Shown one piece after another: positions 47,830-59,300 of a DNA stretch of 64,000 nt; positions within the stretch are counted from its first letter, which is position 1, and every line of letters starts with the position of its first letter. Source of the stretch: Bacteroides cellulosilyticus DSM 14838 (GTDB lineage Bacteria; Bacteroidota; Bacteroidia; Bacteroidales; Bacteroidaceae); NCBI RefSeq assembly GCF_000158035.1, contig NZ_EQ973490.1, positions 397,322 through 461,321 on the forward strand, read 5' to 3'. The notes under the pieces were generated by a model. That model did not search any database and was not told the DNA's origin. It saw only the letters and a list, made by a program, of their open reading frames with translations. Made by a program: the position numbers and the translations under genes.

Positions 47830-49764
47830 TTATAATTCCTTATTGGTTCTGAAAGAGGTTGCGGGCAATCCCTCTTTATTATAGAGATTAACTGCCGGAT
47901 TGGAGTCCCACGCATGCCGCGCTGATAAAGGCTTCTTCACTGCATCGCTCCAAACCAGCACATCATTACCCTCGATAACCGCCTTTGCCGGAACATACTT
48001 ACCATCCTCACCCGCAACTTCAAATGTGCGTAAATCTTTGCCGTCTTTACTCATCAGACCGCTTCCCGTACTTTTAAACTTCAAGCGTATCTTGTTTCCT
48101 TCTATCCGGAATGAATCATAAACCGGACCTTGGAAGACACCCACACTATCTTTGTAAACCATCTCTTTGGCACGCAGATAAAGGCGCTCGCCTACAGGTT
48201 TCTTGTTATTCGGATGGATATCATAAGGATCGCCTACATCTATGGAAACAGCCATCCCGACATTAGGCAATTGCAAAGATTCTGCCTGCGCCTCCCGGAA
48301 ATACTGGCAACTGCCTCCGCTGATATTAGGCAATTGTACAAGCAGGAACGGAAGATAGCCTTGTTCGAAACGTATGCGCCAATCGGTAATCATAGTTGGC
48401 TGCAACTGTTTATACAACTCCGGCTGACCGGAATTCCCTTCACCCTGATACCATAGAAAACCACGGATACCATAAGGCAGCAGAGGGGCAATCTTTGTAT
48501 TATACATACAAGTGATATTATTGGAGTAACCCCTTCCCACCGGAAGCTTCGGCTCTATCTCACCATTGTACTTCCATTGTCCTTTCAAAGAAATGCGTAC
48601 CTGGTTATCAGCAGAATGTAAATACGGATCACTAGCCTCATCACCCAAACGTCCATTTCCCCATTCGGACAACAGCCGTACGGCAATCACATTCTTACCC
48701 TTTCTGAGCAGTTTGGCAGGAACACGGTAACTTCTCACACCATCCCATCTTTCACGCCCTACTTCCACTCCGTTGAAGTAAGTGACGTCTCCCGTCATAA
48801 CTTTCCCTAAATGCAGAATCAAGTCTTCACCCAGTGCCTCCTTCGAAAGTGTGACTTCTTTTCTTAGCCAAAGCAGTTGATAACCGCCCAAACCTACACG
48901 CGGAGGATATACCGGATAAGCCTCCTCTTTCCATGCCTTGTCATTAAAAGAAAGTTTATGAGCACCTTGTTTCAGCCCCACTTGTGTAGTCTGAACAATC
49001 TTCTCACGTTCTCTATCCTTCTCAACTCCCAACTGGTGGAGAGCTGCCCAATCTTCATCACTCTTATAAATCTCTTCAATCACCCGGTTCTTAAAAGCGG
49101 GAATCGTATAAAGCATTTCCGCACTAATCCATGCTTCGCAGATAGTACCGCTCCAGGAGGTATGAATGATCCCTACCGGTACTTTCTTATCCAAATGCAG
49201 AGCACGTGCAAAGAAATAGGCTACTGCCGAAAATCCCTTCACCGTCTCCGGGGTACATACCTTCCACTCTCCACCCGTCAAATCAGCATGAGGAGTTCTG
49301 CTTACAACTTCGGGAGTACAGAACTCACGGATATCCGCATAATTGGCATCCTTAATCACTTCATCGGCAGACAAGACAGCACCAACCCTGTAATTCATAT
49401 TCGACTGCCCCGATGCCAGCCATACCTCGCCAATCATTACATTCTTGAACACCTCCTTCTGTCCACCGCAACTCACACTCAATGTATAAGGACCTCCTGC
49501 CGGCAGTGGTTCCATCTTAACCAACCATTTACCTGTATCATCAGCAACAGTTTCATATTCTTTTTCACTCATGCTGATTCGGACTGTTGCTCCGGAATCG
49601 GCCCACCCCCAGACCGGTGCATATATCCCCTGCTGAAGCACCATATTATCTGAAAAGATACGTGCTACGCGCATAGAATTGCTTTGGCTGTACGCCTTCG
49701 GGCAGACCAGTAACATCCACACGATGGAAAAGAATAAAGCTGAGCTTACACGTTTGTATACCAT
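47830..49764 (-). CDS. SASA-domain carbohydrate esterase (sialate O-acetylesterase-like) (PUL 3)
   Basis: A 644-residue secreted SGNH-type esterase with a signal peptide (to about residue 26, AYSQS). Catalytic Ser121 lies in LASGQSNMNYR; the distal Asp-His pair is in GDPYDIHPNNKKPVGERL. A GH2-like jelly roll (about 280-380, LHLGKVMTGDVTYFNGVEVG) is inserted in the esterase domain, as in other members of this family. Such proteins remove O-acetyl groups from varied glycans, and the sialate name is historical. It is the first enzyme gene after the two SusC/D pairs, separated from susD by a structured 288-base spacer. Deacetylation would precede the glycosidases. Confidence 0.88.
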   Translation of the reverse strand: MVYKRVSSALFFSIVWMLLVCPKAYSQSNSMRVARIFSDNMVLQQGIYAPVWGWADSGATVRISMSEKEYETVADDTGKWLVKMEPLPAGGPYTLSVSCGGQKEVFKNVMIGEVWLASGQSNMNYRVGAVLSADEVIKDANYADIREFCTPEVVSRTPHADLTGGEWKVCTPETVKGFSAVAYFFARALHLDKKVPVGIIHTSWSGTICEAWISAEMLYTIPAFKNRVIEEIYKSDEDWAALHQLGVEKDREREKIVQTTQVGLKQGAHKLSFNDKAWKEEAYPVYPPRVGLGGYQLLWLRKEVTLSKEALGEDLILHLGKVMTGDVTYFNGVEVGRERWDGVRSYRVPAKLLRKGKNVIAVRLLSEWGNGRLGDEASDPYLHSADNQVRISLKGQWKYNGEIEPKLPVGRGYSNNITCMYNTKIAPLLPYGIRGFLWYQGEGNSGQPELYKQLQPTMITDWRIRFEQGYLPFLLVQLPNISGGSCQYFREAQAESLQLPNVGMAVSIDVGDPYDIHPNNKKPVGERLYLRAKEMVYKDSVGVFQGPVYDSFRIEGNKIRLKFKSTGSGLMSKDGKDLRTFEVAGEDGKYVPAKAVIEGNDVLVWSDAVKKPLSARHAWDSNPAVNLYNKEGLPATSFRTNKEL

Positions 49765-49807
49765 AATTCTATTTTTATTTATTTTACCTATCTTATCTTT
49801 AAAAGAA

Positions 49808-50050
49808 GTATTCGAAGAGGCACATCCTTTTACCTTAGTTCATTGACTGTACTTCCCGACTTATACAAATCCCATACTGAGACGCTTCGTTGTTCCAACA
49901 AGGAGAAACTTTTGTTTCAACAGGGTGGAACTATAGTTTCTTCATGATGAAACCTTTGTTTCTCCTTGTTGAAACTAAAGTTCTTCCCTGTTGAAACTGA
50001 GTGAGACTCTTACTCCTGATTCACTCCATACTAAAAGCCTCTTCGAATAC
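49808..50050. repeat. Intergenic element: 14-bp terminal inverted repeats around a 22-nt-unit hairpin
   Basis: GTATTCGAAGAGGC (49808-49821) and GCCTCTTCGAATAC (50037-50050) are perfect inverted copies. Inside, 49892-49940 and 49949-49997 form 49-nt arms with 38 matches. Each arm is two 22-nt units beginning GTT(T/C)CAACA(A/G)GG plus a GTTTC cap, so four unit copies exist, two per strand, around an 8-nt loop TTCATGAT. The right end begins directly after the susD stop. No open reading frame is carried. It may be a termination, attenuation or RNA-stability structure, or a small non-autonomous repeat. The remaining spacer to the esterase ATG shows nothing else. Confidence 0.75.
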
Positions 50051-50052
50051 CA

Positions 50053-51717
50053 CTATTTCCAACCGGGATTCTGAACAAGTTTGGGATTTTTATAGATCTC
50101 CGACTGTGGAATCGGATAGAAATACATCTTGTCATCCCAAATACGATCCGCAGTCACACTATATTCGAAAGAATACTTGTCACCAGCCTTACTGATAGAA
50201 ACACGCTTGATTTTCGTTGTCTCCTCCCCTATCTTCCATCTGCGGATATCCCAGAAGCGATGATCCTCAAAAGCTAATTCAGCCATCCTTTCTTTACGCA
50301 AAGCCTGGCGGAACTCCTTTTTCGAAGATACATCCTCAGAAGTCAGTGCAGCAATCCCCAAACCACTTCTGCCACGTACCATGTTGATCGCGTCACGGGC
50401 TGAAAGATTTAACTCATCCGTAACCCCTTCCGGACCATAAGCTTCATTCATAGCTTCCGCATAAATCAGCAGTATCTCAGCATATCTGAACAAAGGCATG
50501 GAATGCTTAGCTGTAGTAGTGCTATTGGCAGTCAGGCTTACACTGATATTCACGAACTTACTCAGATAGTATCCCGTTTTGGTTGCACCTTCCTGCGGAA
50601 GGCCGTTAAGGCCGTTCGGAAGTACGTCAACTTGTTTGCCATAAGCCGTTTTCCCGCCATGATAGAGTACGGTATATGCCAATCGGGGGTCTCTGTTGGC
50701 ATAAGGTTCCGATTCATTCATCTCCTGCCCTTCCTTCATATCGTATGCATCAACCAGATTCTGAGTAGGACAATTGCCACTCTTTCCACCCTCCAGGCCG
50801 ATTGGGAAATTCAATTTCTCCAGTTCGTTGGTATCACCAATTCTTTTAATCAGAATCATTTCCGGTTCTTTATAATTATCGGCACCCAGCAGTCTGTCAA
50901 ATGACACTAAAGACAAATTCCAACTTCCGGCGGCATCTATAATCTTCTTGGCAGCTTTAGCTGTTTCTATCCATTTTGCAGGGTTAGTCTCGGCATCCGG
51001 ATTATTCAACGGGCTTGCAGCATATAATAAAGTTCTCGCTTTCAATGCCAATGCAAAGATTTTAGATACACGTCCGGTTTCATTATCATAGTCTGCATTG
51101 TAGACTGCCGGCAACCTTCCATCCTCGGTAACCTCGTCACACTCTCTCACGATAAAATCAACAATAGTTTGGTAATCAACCGGAACTTGATTGTTTGCTT
51201 CTTCCTCTGTCAGGACTTTCGTTATCAACGGAATCCGGTTATAGCGCTTTACTAACTCAAAATAGTAATATGCACGCAGAGCCTTAACTTCCCATTCCAG
51301 ATTTCGGTATTTACGCATCATCTTGGCATAGTCTTTCTTAAACTCAAACTCTTTCCAGTCCTTGCCCGTACCATTTTCCAGGTAGTCATTGCAAGCCCGG
51401 ATGGCTTTATAGTAATGCCCCCATTTATCATCTACAGTACGTATTGCACTCCAGCTTCCGTCATAAAAGCGGTGAATAGTTGAAGTGGGCCATACATACT
51501 CCGCTTCATCACAAGCTGCCGAACGCAAAGCACCGTCTACATCATTTAAGGCACCCGGAAGATAGGCATAGATGCCGGTCACAAAGTCTGTATTGGACCA
51601 AGTGGTATTGAAGAGTTTATTCTGATCGTAATCTGAATTCTCATTGTAATCCAGAAAGTCGCTGCATGAGGAGAGCAACATCACCAGAACTCCTGCTAAA
51701 AATATATGCTTTTTCAT
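50053..51717 (-). CDS. SusD/RagB-family glycan-binding lipoprotein (PUL 3, second pair)
   Basis: A 554-residue SusD-like protein with lipobox LLSSC (Cys18) then SDFLDYNE. The N-terminal TPR-like part includes EWEVKALRAYYYFELVKRY, and the RagB C-terminus includes KEFRQALRKERMAELAFEDHRFWDIRRWK (region near 465-495). It lies 22 bases after its SusC partner and directly before the structured intergenic element. It shares little visible sequence with the other PUL 3 SusD, so the two pairs probably bind different oligosaccharides. Confidence 0.93.
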   Translation of the reverse strand: MKKHIFLAGVLVMLLSSCSDFLDYNENSDYDQNKLFNTTWSNTDFVTGIYAYLPGALNDVDGALRSAACDEAEYVWPTSTIHRFYDGSWSAIRTVDDKWGHYYKAIRACNDYLENGTGKDWKEFEFKKDYAKMMRKYRNLEWEVKALRAYYYFELVKRYNRIPLITKVLTEEEANNQVPVDYQTIVDFIVRECDEVTEDGRLPAVYNADYDNETGRVSKIFALALKARTLLYAASPLNNPDAETNPAKWIETAKAAKKIIDAAGSWNLSLVSFDRLLGADNYKEPEMILIKRIGDTNELEKLNFPIGLEGGKSGNCPTQNLVDAYDMKEGQEMNESEPYANRDPRLAYTVLYHGGKTAYGKQVDVLPNGLNGLPQEGATKTGYYLSKFVNISVSLTANSTTTAKHSMPLFRYAEILLIYAEAMNEAYGPEGVTDELNLSARDAINMVRGRSGLGIAALTSEDVSSKKEFRQALRKERMAELAFEDHRFWDIRRWKIGEETTKIKRVSISKAGDKYSFEYSVTADRIWDDKMYFYPIPQSEIYKNPKLVQNPGWK

Positions 51718-51739
51718 AATCTATATCTTTTTAGTTACA

Positions 51740-54505
51740 TTAAAAACCAACTGAGAAACCAACCTGAATAGATGCCGGAATAGGATGAGAAATACCCATT
51801 GCTTCAGGATCGCACACATCTACGTGATCGAACAGAATGAAGTCGGAAGCCCTGACATAAAGCTTTGCCGATTGCAAAGGTGTTGAGGCCAATGCCTTTT
51901 TAGAGAACTTATAGTAAAGCTCGGCATGACGCAATTTCAAGAAAGATTTATTGGTCAGCCACAATGTATTGTCATTAAAGTTATTGGCATTCGTTCCTTG
52001 TGACAGTCTCGGAAACTTGGCGTTCGGTGTCTCAGGTGTCCAACGGTTATTGTAATAATATTCAGAGATAGAAGTATTGCCCGTCAAGGGACGGAACAAA
52101 CTTGCCGTAGATGCAATAGCGGAATAGTTCCCGGTTCCCTGTATCAAAGCATCGATACCAATTCCTTTATATTCCACTCCAAGATTAACAGAGTAATAAA
52201 TCTCAGGTATCTGGCTACTATAACCGATAGCTTTCTTGTCGAACTCATCAATAATTTTATCACCGTTCAAGTCTTTGAACTTGATATCTCCCGGCTTCAC
52301 CGTGGACATATTCTGCTTCGGACTGTTGGCTATGTCCTGTTCATCCTTAAAGAAACCGATTGCCTCATAACCGAAAATCTGTCCAACAGGTCTTCCCGTA
52401 GCTTTCATCCATTCGTAAGGGGCATATTCTTCACCCATTTCTATGATCTTGTTACGGTTGAAAGTAAAATTAGCACCTGCGTTGAAACGGAAATCTTTTA
52501 ATTCCTTATGATAATTCGCTCCGATTTCAATCCCTTTATTCTCTACCTTTCCGATATTCTGATAGGCATTAGTAGCACCCAGCACAGCAGAGATATCACC
52601 AGGGGTTACCAGCATATCCGTTCTCTTTTCCTTGAACAGTTCTACTGTTAAATCAACTGACTTTACAAAAGACATATCTAAACCCAGATTTGCCTTAGCA
52701 ACTTTCTCATACAGCATATCCGTCGTTGGCAATCTACCTTCTCCCAATCCACTGGCACCATTGTATTCACCGCCCAGAATATAGCCATTAGCCCAACCAT
52801 ACTTACGATTCCACATCAAAGCCTCAGGCATAATATCCGTACCGGTAAGCCCCCAGGAAGCGCGCACCTTTAAAAGATCCAGGAAAGCAACATCTTTCAG
52901 GAAGTTTTCATTAGAAACGATCCAGGCAGCCGAGACAGCCGGAAAATTTCCGAAACGCTGAGAAGGAGCCAGTAAATTAGAGCCATTACGCGAAAAGGCC
53001 AAGTCGGCTACGTATTTATCAGCATATACATAATGTACATGTCCCAGCATATTGATACGGTTACGGGTATTGTGCTGTCCGTTCAAGATAGTCTGCTCTC
53101 TTGAAGCCGCAAGAGTCACATTCAGTTTATGGTCGTCCCAGGTATTAGCATAATTTACTCTTCCCCATAAGTTAAAGCGGCTCCACTGGTTACCTAAAGA
53201 AGAACTGAACGAAGCGGCAGTACTCTCTCCCTTCAATGTATAATCTTCGGAAGATGAGGGATTGGAAACATTAGGCACTGCATAGGCATAGTTCATACCA
53301 TAGTTATCCCAATACTCACAAAAGTTATCATAGGCAATACGCGCATCAACCGAAAGTCCTTTTAAGAACATACCAAGGTCTTGCCTGATGGCCATATCAG
53401 CAAACAAAAGCCGTTGATGACTCCTCGCATATCCTTTGGCTGCTACTTCAGCTACCGGGTTCCGGGTCCACACGTTGCTTCCACCCCAGTCACCATAAGG
53501 AGTCTTAACGGGAAAAGCCGCCGCCGGAGTATTATACAGCATTGACATCAGATCTCCGGTCAAAGGGTTCGGCCTGTTATGTTCGGACAACATACCACTC
53601 ATCTTGAATGATAACAAGGTGGATTTAGTCAGATCTACATCTACATTGGTTCTTATGCTCAACTTCGAATACTTAAGTTGGGAGGAATACTCATCAACAA
53701 TATTCTCCGGCTTAATGAAACCTTTGTAGGAGAGATAATCCACAGAAGAGAAGTATCTGACAATTTTTCCGCCACCACTCAATGTTACGAAAACATTATC
53801 CGTAGAACCTGATTTGCTCAAAACTTCATCCATCCAGTTCACATTACCATAGTGAGGATCATTATTCTTAATTCCATCCAATTGTGTCTGATCGTACATC
53901 GGACTCAAACCGTCATTCTTCATCGCTTCATTCATTGCCAATGCATAGGTATAACCATCTGCAAACTTCGGCAAGCGATTCAGCATATTAAAATGATGTT
54001 CATAATTCACACTGACATCAATCTTCTTCTTAGAACCGGTCTTGGTCGTAACCAACATGACTCCATTAGCACCACGCAAACCATATAAAGCCGTAGCTGC
54101 CGCATCCTTTAATATCTGAACGCTCTCTATTTCTTCTTTTGTAATCATGCTCAGATCTCTTTCAAAGCCATCTATCAGCACCAGAATAGAATTATCACGT
54201 GTGGAATTCAAACCGCGAATCATCGTAGTCGGTACACTTTCCCATACAGTACCGCCATTCTGCAATACAGTAAGTCCCAATCCCTTACCATACAATGCGT
54301 TCAGAGGATTGGTCGCCGCACTTTTCATGATCTCTTCTCCCGTAACTTCCGATATTGCAGCAGAAGACTCTTTTGCCTTCACCGTTACGCCATAGCCCAA
54401 ATTCAGAAGTCTTTCCCCTTTAGCAACAATAGCGCTATCTTGTTGTGCATATGCGCTTAGACAAGAGAACATCAATGCACACGATAATTTATATATATTT
54501 CTCAT
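51740..54505 (-). CDS. Short SusC-family TonB-dependent transporter lacking the N-terminal domain (PUL 3, second pair)
   Basis: A 921-residue transporter. A signal peptide (to AYAQQ) is followed within about 15 residues by the connector-like LLNLGYGVTVKAKES and the plug (TTMIRGLNSTRDNSILVLIDG, ESVQILKDAAATALYGLRG). The carboxypeptidase-regulatory-like domain of about 85 residues that precedes the plug in the other three SusC proteins here is absent. The barrel ends SIQVGFSVGF. The reading frame and signal peptide are intact, so this is a natural short form and not a truncation. It lies 40 bases after the first pair's susD. Confidence 0.93.
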   Translation of the reverse strand: MRNIYKLSCALMFSCLSAYAQQDSAIVAKGERLLNLGYGVTVKAKESSAAISEVTGEEIMKSAATNPLNALYGKGLGLTVLQNGGTVWESVPTTMIRGLNSTRDNSILVLIDGFERDLSMITKEEIESVQILKDAAATALYGLRGANGVMLVTTKTGSKKKIDVSVNYEHHFNMLNRLPKFADGYTYALAMNEAMKNDGLSPMYDQTQLDGIKNNDPHYGNVNWMDEVLSKSGSTDNVFVTLSGGGKIVRYFSSVDYLSYKGFIKPENIVDEYSSQLKYSKLSIRTNVDVDLTKSTLLSFKMSGMLSEHNRPNPLTGDLMSMLYNTPAAAFPVKTPYGDWGGSNVWTRNPVAEVAAKGYARSHQRLLFADMAIRQDLGMFLKGLSVDARIAYDNFCEYWDNYGMNYAYAVPNVSNPSSSEDYTLKGESTAASFSSSLGNQWSRFNLWGRVNYANTWDDHKLNVTLAASREQTILNGQHNTRNRINMLGHVHYVYADKYVADLAFSRNGSNLLAPSQRFGNFPAVSAAWIVSNENFLKDVAFLDLLKVRASWGLTGTDIMPEALMWNRKYGWANGYILGGEYNGASGLGEGRLPTTDMLYEKVAKANLGLDMSFVKSVDLTVELFKEKRTDMLVTPGDISAVLGATNAYQNIGKVENKGIEIGANYHKELKDFRFNAGANFTFNRNKIIEMGEEYAPYEWMKATGRPVGQIFGYEAIGFFKDEQDIANSPKQNMSTVKPGDIKFKDLNGDKIIDEFDKKAIGYSSQIPEIYYSVNLGVEYKGIGIDALIQGTGNYSAIASTASLFRPLTGNTSISEYYYNNRWTPETPNAKFPRLSQGTNANNFNDNTLWLTNKSFLKLRHAELYYKFSKKALASTPLQSAKLYVRASDFILFDHVDVCDPEAMGISHPIPASIQVGFSVGF

Positions 54506-54544
54506 AATCTTTTACTTCTTTAATTGTGATTTACAAGTAGCATA

Positions 54545-56374
54545 TTACCATCCGGGATTCTGAGTTAAATATCCCTTGTTCATCTCTACAAATGGGAAGG
54601 GAGACAAATACCATTTCGGAGTGAAGAAAATGGTTCCATCCTCACCATCCTGAATAAATCTCTTCTTAATAGAAAATTTCTCATAAGAATAAGTACTATT
54701 ATCTCCACGGCGTATACGGATTCCGTGCAATATCTTACGGAAGTCTTTTGCCTGTTTCCATCTGATCATATCATAGTAGCGCACTTCCTCAACACCAAAC
54801 TCTCTGGCACGCTCGTCCAGAATTTCTTTACGCATCTCATCCTGAGTAAGCCCCGACTTCAACCCCGGCAGTCTGACACGTGCGCGTACATAGTTTACGT
54901 ACTGATAGGCATCGCTCGTACGTCCCACTTCATTCAGGGCTTCCGCATAGCTCAGATAGATTTCAGGTAAACGCAAATAGGGCCATTGGTCTTGTTTACC
55001 CGCCATGTGTTCTTTATCCAAAATGTATTTGTAAACGGCAAAGCCTGTAAATGCCGCACCATCACTGGCAAGGTCATTGGCAGGACCCTCACGTCCACCA
55101 ATCCATAACTCTGCCACATGGTCCATACCGAATTCCGCATTATTCACCAGGCAGTTTTCGTACAACCGGGGATCTCTGTTCGCAAACGGGTCTTCTGCTA
55201 TGTAATGGTCTTTACTTTGTCTATCCCAGAAAGAAGCATCGAATGGAGTACCATCTGCATATGGAAAGAGATTCACATACTCCAGTGTAGGGGTCATTGC
55301 GCCATACGAACCGTAAGACTGCAAATAGTAACAATCCGCATCCCAGTACCAAGAAACCGTGGCACGGGCACGCGTATCGATCAGCAGCTCACCATTCGCC
55401 CTTCTATAATATGCATCCTGATAAGCCTGGCGGGGATTAGATGGATTCTGAACTAAATCCCAGGGATTTCCTTCCTGCTGATTACGTGTCATAAACAGGT
55501 CACAGGCATCTACCACATCATCCCACAAAGACATATCTTTACCACCGAACCAGACATGCTGTTCAGCAACTGACGGAGCAGAGGATGCTTCCGGATGATA
55601 AGGTTCGCTATCATTGAACAAAGGACTTGCACCAAACAACAAGATCCTAATCTTCAGACCAAGGGCAGCAGCTGCTGTAAAGCGTCCGGCCCATTGTTCT
55701 TGTTCACCGGATTGTAAGGCCCAGGGCAATACTGCATAGGCCTGGTCACACAAATCTGTTATAAAGTTCATCGTTTCACGAGCGGTAGCACGTGGTAATT
55801 TAAAATCGTCATTCGGATCGAAAGCCTTGGTTACTAACGGAAGGCCTCCATAATTGCGGAACATATCAGCATAATGGCAAGCGATAATCATTTTTGCCTC
55901 TCCTTTTAAACGTTCTTTCTCACTATCGTCAATATTAGGAGTCTGACCGATATTCTCAATAAATAACCAGGCTTTACGAATCCCGGTCCACTGTTCCTCA
56001 CCGTTAGAATAAGAATAAACGGCAGCCGAATAATCAGAGGTAGCATTGAACTGACCGGAATAGTACAGGCTACTTACGCCGTCCCAACTCAAACCACTGG
56101 TGAAACAATCTGTCAAGGCATCCACAGCCCCCATATTCATTCTATTTCCCTTCGCACTCCAGTTCAAAGGACGTCCATAATAAAGTGAAGTATAGGCGTT
56201 CCATAAGAATGCACGGGCATAATTAGCATCATTAAACACCACATCTTTATCCACATCCACGCTCGGCGCCTTTTCCAGAAAAGCATCTCCTACCTTGAAT
56301 TCATCCGCACAAGATACCAGTGCAGCGAATAATATAAGGATTAATCCATTAAATATCTTTTTCATGTCAGTCAT
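54545..56374 (-). CDS. SusD/RagB-family glycan-binding lipoprotein (PUL 3, first pair)
   Basis: A 609-residue SusD-like protein with lipobox LVSC then ADEFKVGDAFLEKAP. The C-terminal block (near 530-570, EILDERAREFGVEEVRYYDMIRWKQAKDF, given here as a region) and the ending GYLTQNPGW are typical. ATG 56365 (MKKIF) is an alternative start. It lies 4 bases after the first susC, indicating tight coupling. Ligand unknown. Confidence 0.93.
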   Translation of the reverse strand: MTDMKKIFNGLILILFAALVSCADEFKVGDAFLEKAPSVDVDKDVVFNDANYARAFLWNAYTSLYYGRPLNWSAKGNRMNMGAVDALTDCFTSGLSWDGVSSLYYSGQFNATSDYSAAVYSYSNGEEQWTGIRKAWLFIENIGQTPNIDDSEKERLKGEAKMIIACHYADMFRNYGGLPLVTKAFDPNDDFKLPRATARETMNFITDLCDQAYAVLPWALQSGEQEQWAGRFTAAAALGLKIRILLFGASPLFNDSEPYHPEASSAPSVAEQHVWFGGKDMSLWDDVVDACDLFMTRNQQEGNPWDLVQNPSNPRQAYQDAYYRRANGELLIDTRARATVSWYWDADCYYLQSYGSYGAMTPTLEYVNLFPYADGTPFDASFWDRQSKDHYIAEDPFANRDPRLYENCLVNNAEFGMDHVAELWIGGREGPANDLASDGAAFTGFAVYKYILDKEHMAGKQDQWPYLRLPEIYLSYAEALNEVGRTSDAYQYVNYVRARVRLPGLKSGLTQDEMRKEILDERAREFGVEEVRYYDMIRWKQAKDFRKILHGIRIRRGDNSTYSYEKFSIKKRFIQDGEDGTIFFTPKWYLSPFPFVEMNKGYLTQNPGW

Positions 56375-56378
56375 AGTT

Positions 56379-59300
56379 TTAGAAGCTTACATTTAAACCA
56401 AAATTAATCACACGCATTACCGGATATTGCGGTACGCCACTGGACATAGATTCCGGATCTGATATTTTCAGCTTATCAAATGTCAGCAGATTATAACCGG
56501 TCATAAATACACGCATCTTTTCCATCCCTATCTTTGGCATAAACGGGAGGCGGAAGTTATAACCGATTTCAATGTTCTTCAAACGCAGGTAACTTGCATC
56601 CTTCACCCACAACTCGGAATCCCGATAGTTATTCTTCACACCGTCAATCGTGGCACGTGGCAATTTAGCCGTAGCTGCCGTTTCCGGAGTCCAACGATCA
56701 GTAAATTGATGACTCATCAGAGATCTGTCGTAAGTTTCTCCAAGAGGTTTACGGAAAGTTTCTTCCAGAACACGGGATGTTTTTGTAGCTCCTACCCACA
56801 GCATACTAAAGTCAAAACCTTTATATTCAAAACCTAAAGTAAGACCGGCGTTCAGTAATGGATAACTGGGATATCCTATAGCCGTTTTATCATTATCATC
56901 AATCTTACCATCATGATTTAGATCCTCATACACTACATCTCCTTCTTTCAGGACATAGCTATGATCCGCCACATCTTCCATACCTTCGTAGTAGAACCCC
57001 CGGACTTTTAACCCAAAAGGTTGCCCCACAGGATGACCTGTTTTCAAAGTATATGTATATTCAGAAGGAACTTCATCCTGATAAACGATCTTGTTCTTCG
57101 CATAAGAAACATTCAAGTTGGTCCAATAACGAAAACTATTGATTTTATGATTCCATTTTAAGTTCAGCTCAACACCTTTGTTGGAAACAATACCCAAATT
57201 CAAAACAGGTAAGCTCATTGCATGAATAATCGGATCGGTAGATGCCTTCGCCAAAATATCCGTGCGTTTTTCATAGAAGTAATCGATACTACCACTCAGC
57301 TTCTGATTAAACAAAGAAAAGTCAATACCATAATTCTGCTTGGCAGATTTCTCCCAACTCAATCCGGAGTTACCGAAACTCTTTTCGTAAGCACCCGGAG
57401 ACCAACTTGTACCCGTACCAAATTGATAACCGCTTCCTATAAAGTAACTGTTAGGCAAATACAAGAACCTATCCATAAAACCGGTTCCATACGGATGGTA
57501 TCTATCATTACCTACAATACCATAAGAAGCACGTATCTTCAAGAAATTAACTACTGGATTATCTTTCAGAAATTCTTCCTGAGTAAGTACCCATCCCCCG
57601 GAAACTGCCGGGAAGAAACCATAACGATTGCCTGGAGCAAAGTTCTCAGAACCATTATAACCCACATTGCCTTCAATCAGGTATTTATTATCATAATCAT
57701 ACGTGACACGACCTACCAAACCAACATACCCTCTTGGAATACCGGGGTAATCACTGTCAGGATAATAGGTTTTGCTTTGGTTATAAAGGGCCAATGCAGA
57801 AAGATGATGCAGACCAAAATCACGTTTCCAGTCAAAACTGGCCTCAGCATACCAGTCACGCGACTTACCAAAACTTTCGGCATAGCTGATCAGACCGGCT
57901 TCACCGTCCTGAATATACACAACTTCATTGGGATCGGAACCTGCCGGATGCTCCATCCATGTTACATCTTTCCTATACCACGGCTGATAACTCTCTATAG
58001 AAGTAGCACGCTCTTTGGTGTGATCATATCCGCTATTGTAGGCTACCTTTATCTTAAACTGCAATCCTTTGGTGACGAAATCCAGTTTTTGTGTTAGAGC
58101 CAAGTCCAGATTGACAACATTGGTCGTCTTAGAACCGTAACCACGTCCATAAATATTCCCCAAACCGTCAGACAATCCTACCGGCAGATATTGGCTATTA
58201 CCCTTGATCCATTTCCCATCAACAATGCCAGGACCGGAGAAAGGTGTAGCCCAATAAATTCTGCGGAACAACTGATTTATATCATCACCCGAACGGGGAA
58301 AGTTTCTTTTCTCCACGCGACCTCCCATATTGATAGCCACAAGTGTTGTTTTTGTAAAATCAATATCCAGGTTTGCACGGTAGTTATAACGGTTGAAATT
58401 GAAGTTAGCATCGTAACGGGTATCATGGTTTTTAAAGAAACCTTTCTGATCCAGCATACCCATCGAAATGAAGTATCGAACCCTCTCCGTACCTCCCGAT
58501 ATATTCACATTACCCTGAGTCTGAGGCGCCGACGACTTAAACAACAGCTCCATCCAGTCCGTATCCGGATATATGATAGGATTAGAATGTGTACGGAAAG
58601 CCTCTACTGCTTCAGGAGTAAACTTGGGATCTTTGCCATCATTCGTATAAGCTTCATTCAAAAATGTGGCATAATCATAGCTATTCACAAATTCCGGCAT
58701 CCGCGTCGGAGTCTGGATACCATAAGAAAAAGAAGCGTTAATCTTAGCTTTACCCTCTTTTCCTCGTTTAGTAGTAACAATGATTACACCATTAGCGCCA
58801 CGTACACCGAATACAGCCGTTGAAGAAGCATCTTTCAAAATCGTAATATTTTCCACTTCATTAGGATCAATCTGGAAAAAGCTGCGCTCTACCCCATCAA
58901 CCAGATATAGAGGCTTAGCATTCATTGTGTTCAACGTACTGATACCGCGAATAAAAACATCCGGGTCATCGCCACCGGGCTGTCCTGATGACTGTATGGA
59001 AGAAACTCCCGAAAGGACACCTGACAACATATTACCAATACTCGCCGTAGGTACTTTCAACAATTCATCTGTATTCACAGAACTAATAGAACCGGTCAAA
59101 GTTACTTTCTTCTGAGCGCCATAGGCCACTACTTGAACTTCCTCTAATAATGTATTAGAAGATTTCAATACAATATCAAAAGTTCCTTTACCTTTCATCG
59201 GGATTTCCTGAGTTTCCATGCCTACAAAAGACACCACTAACACTCCATTCAAATCATCAGCCCGAAAAGAAAAATGCCCGTCAATATCCGTAATAGTTCC

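Noticed and set aside
49892..49997. Repeats starting GTTTCAAC, resembling CRISPR repeat ends
   Set aside because: The units are only 22 nt, lie head to head on both strands, and have no unique spacers between them; no cas genes are nearby.
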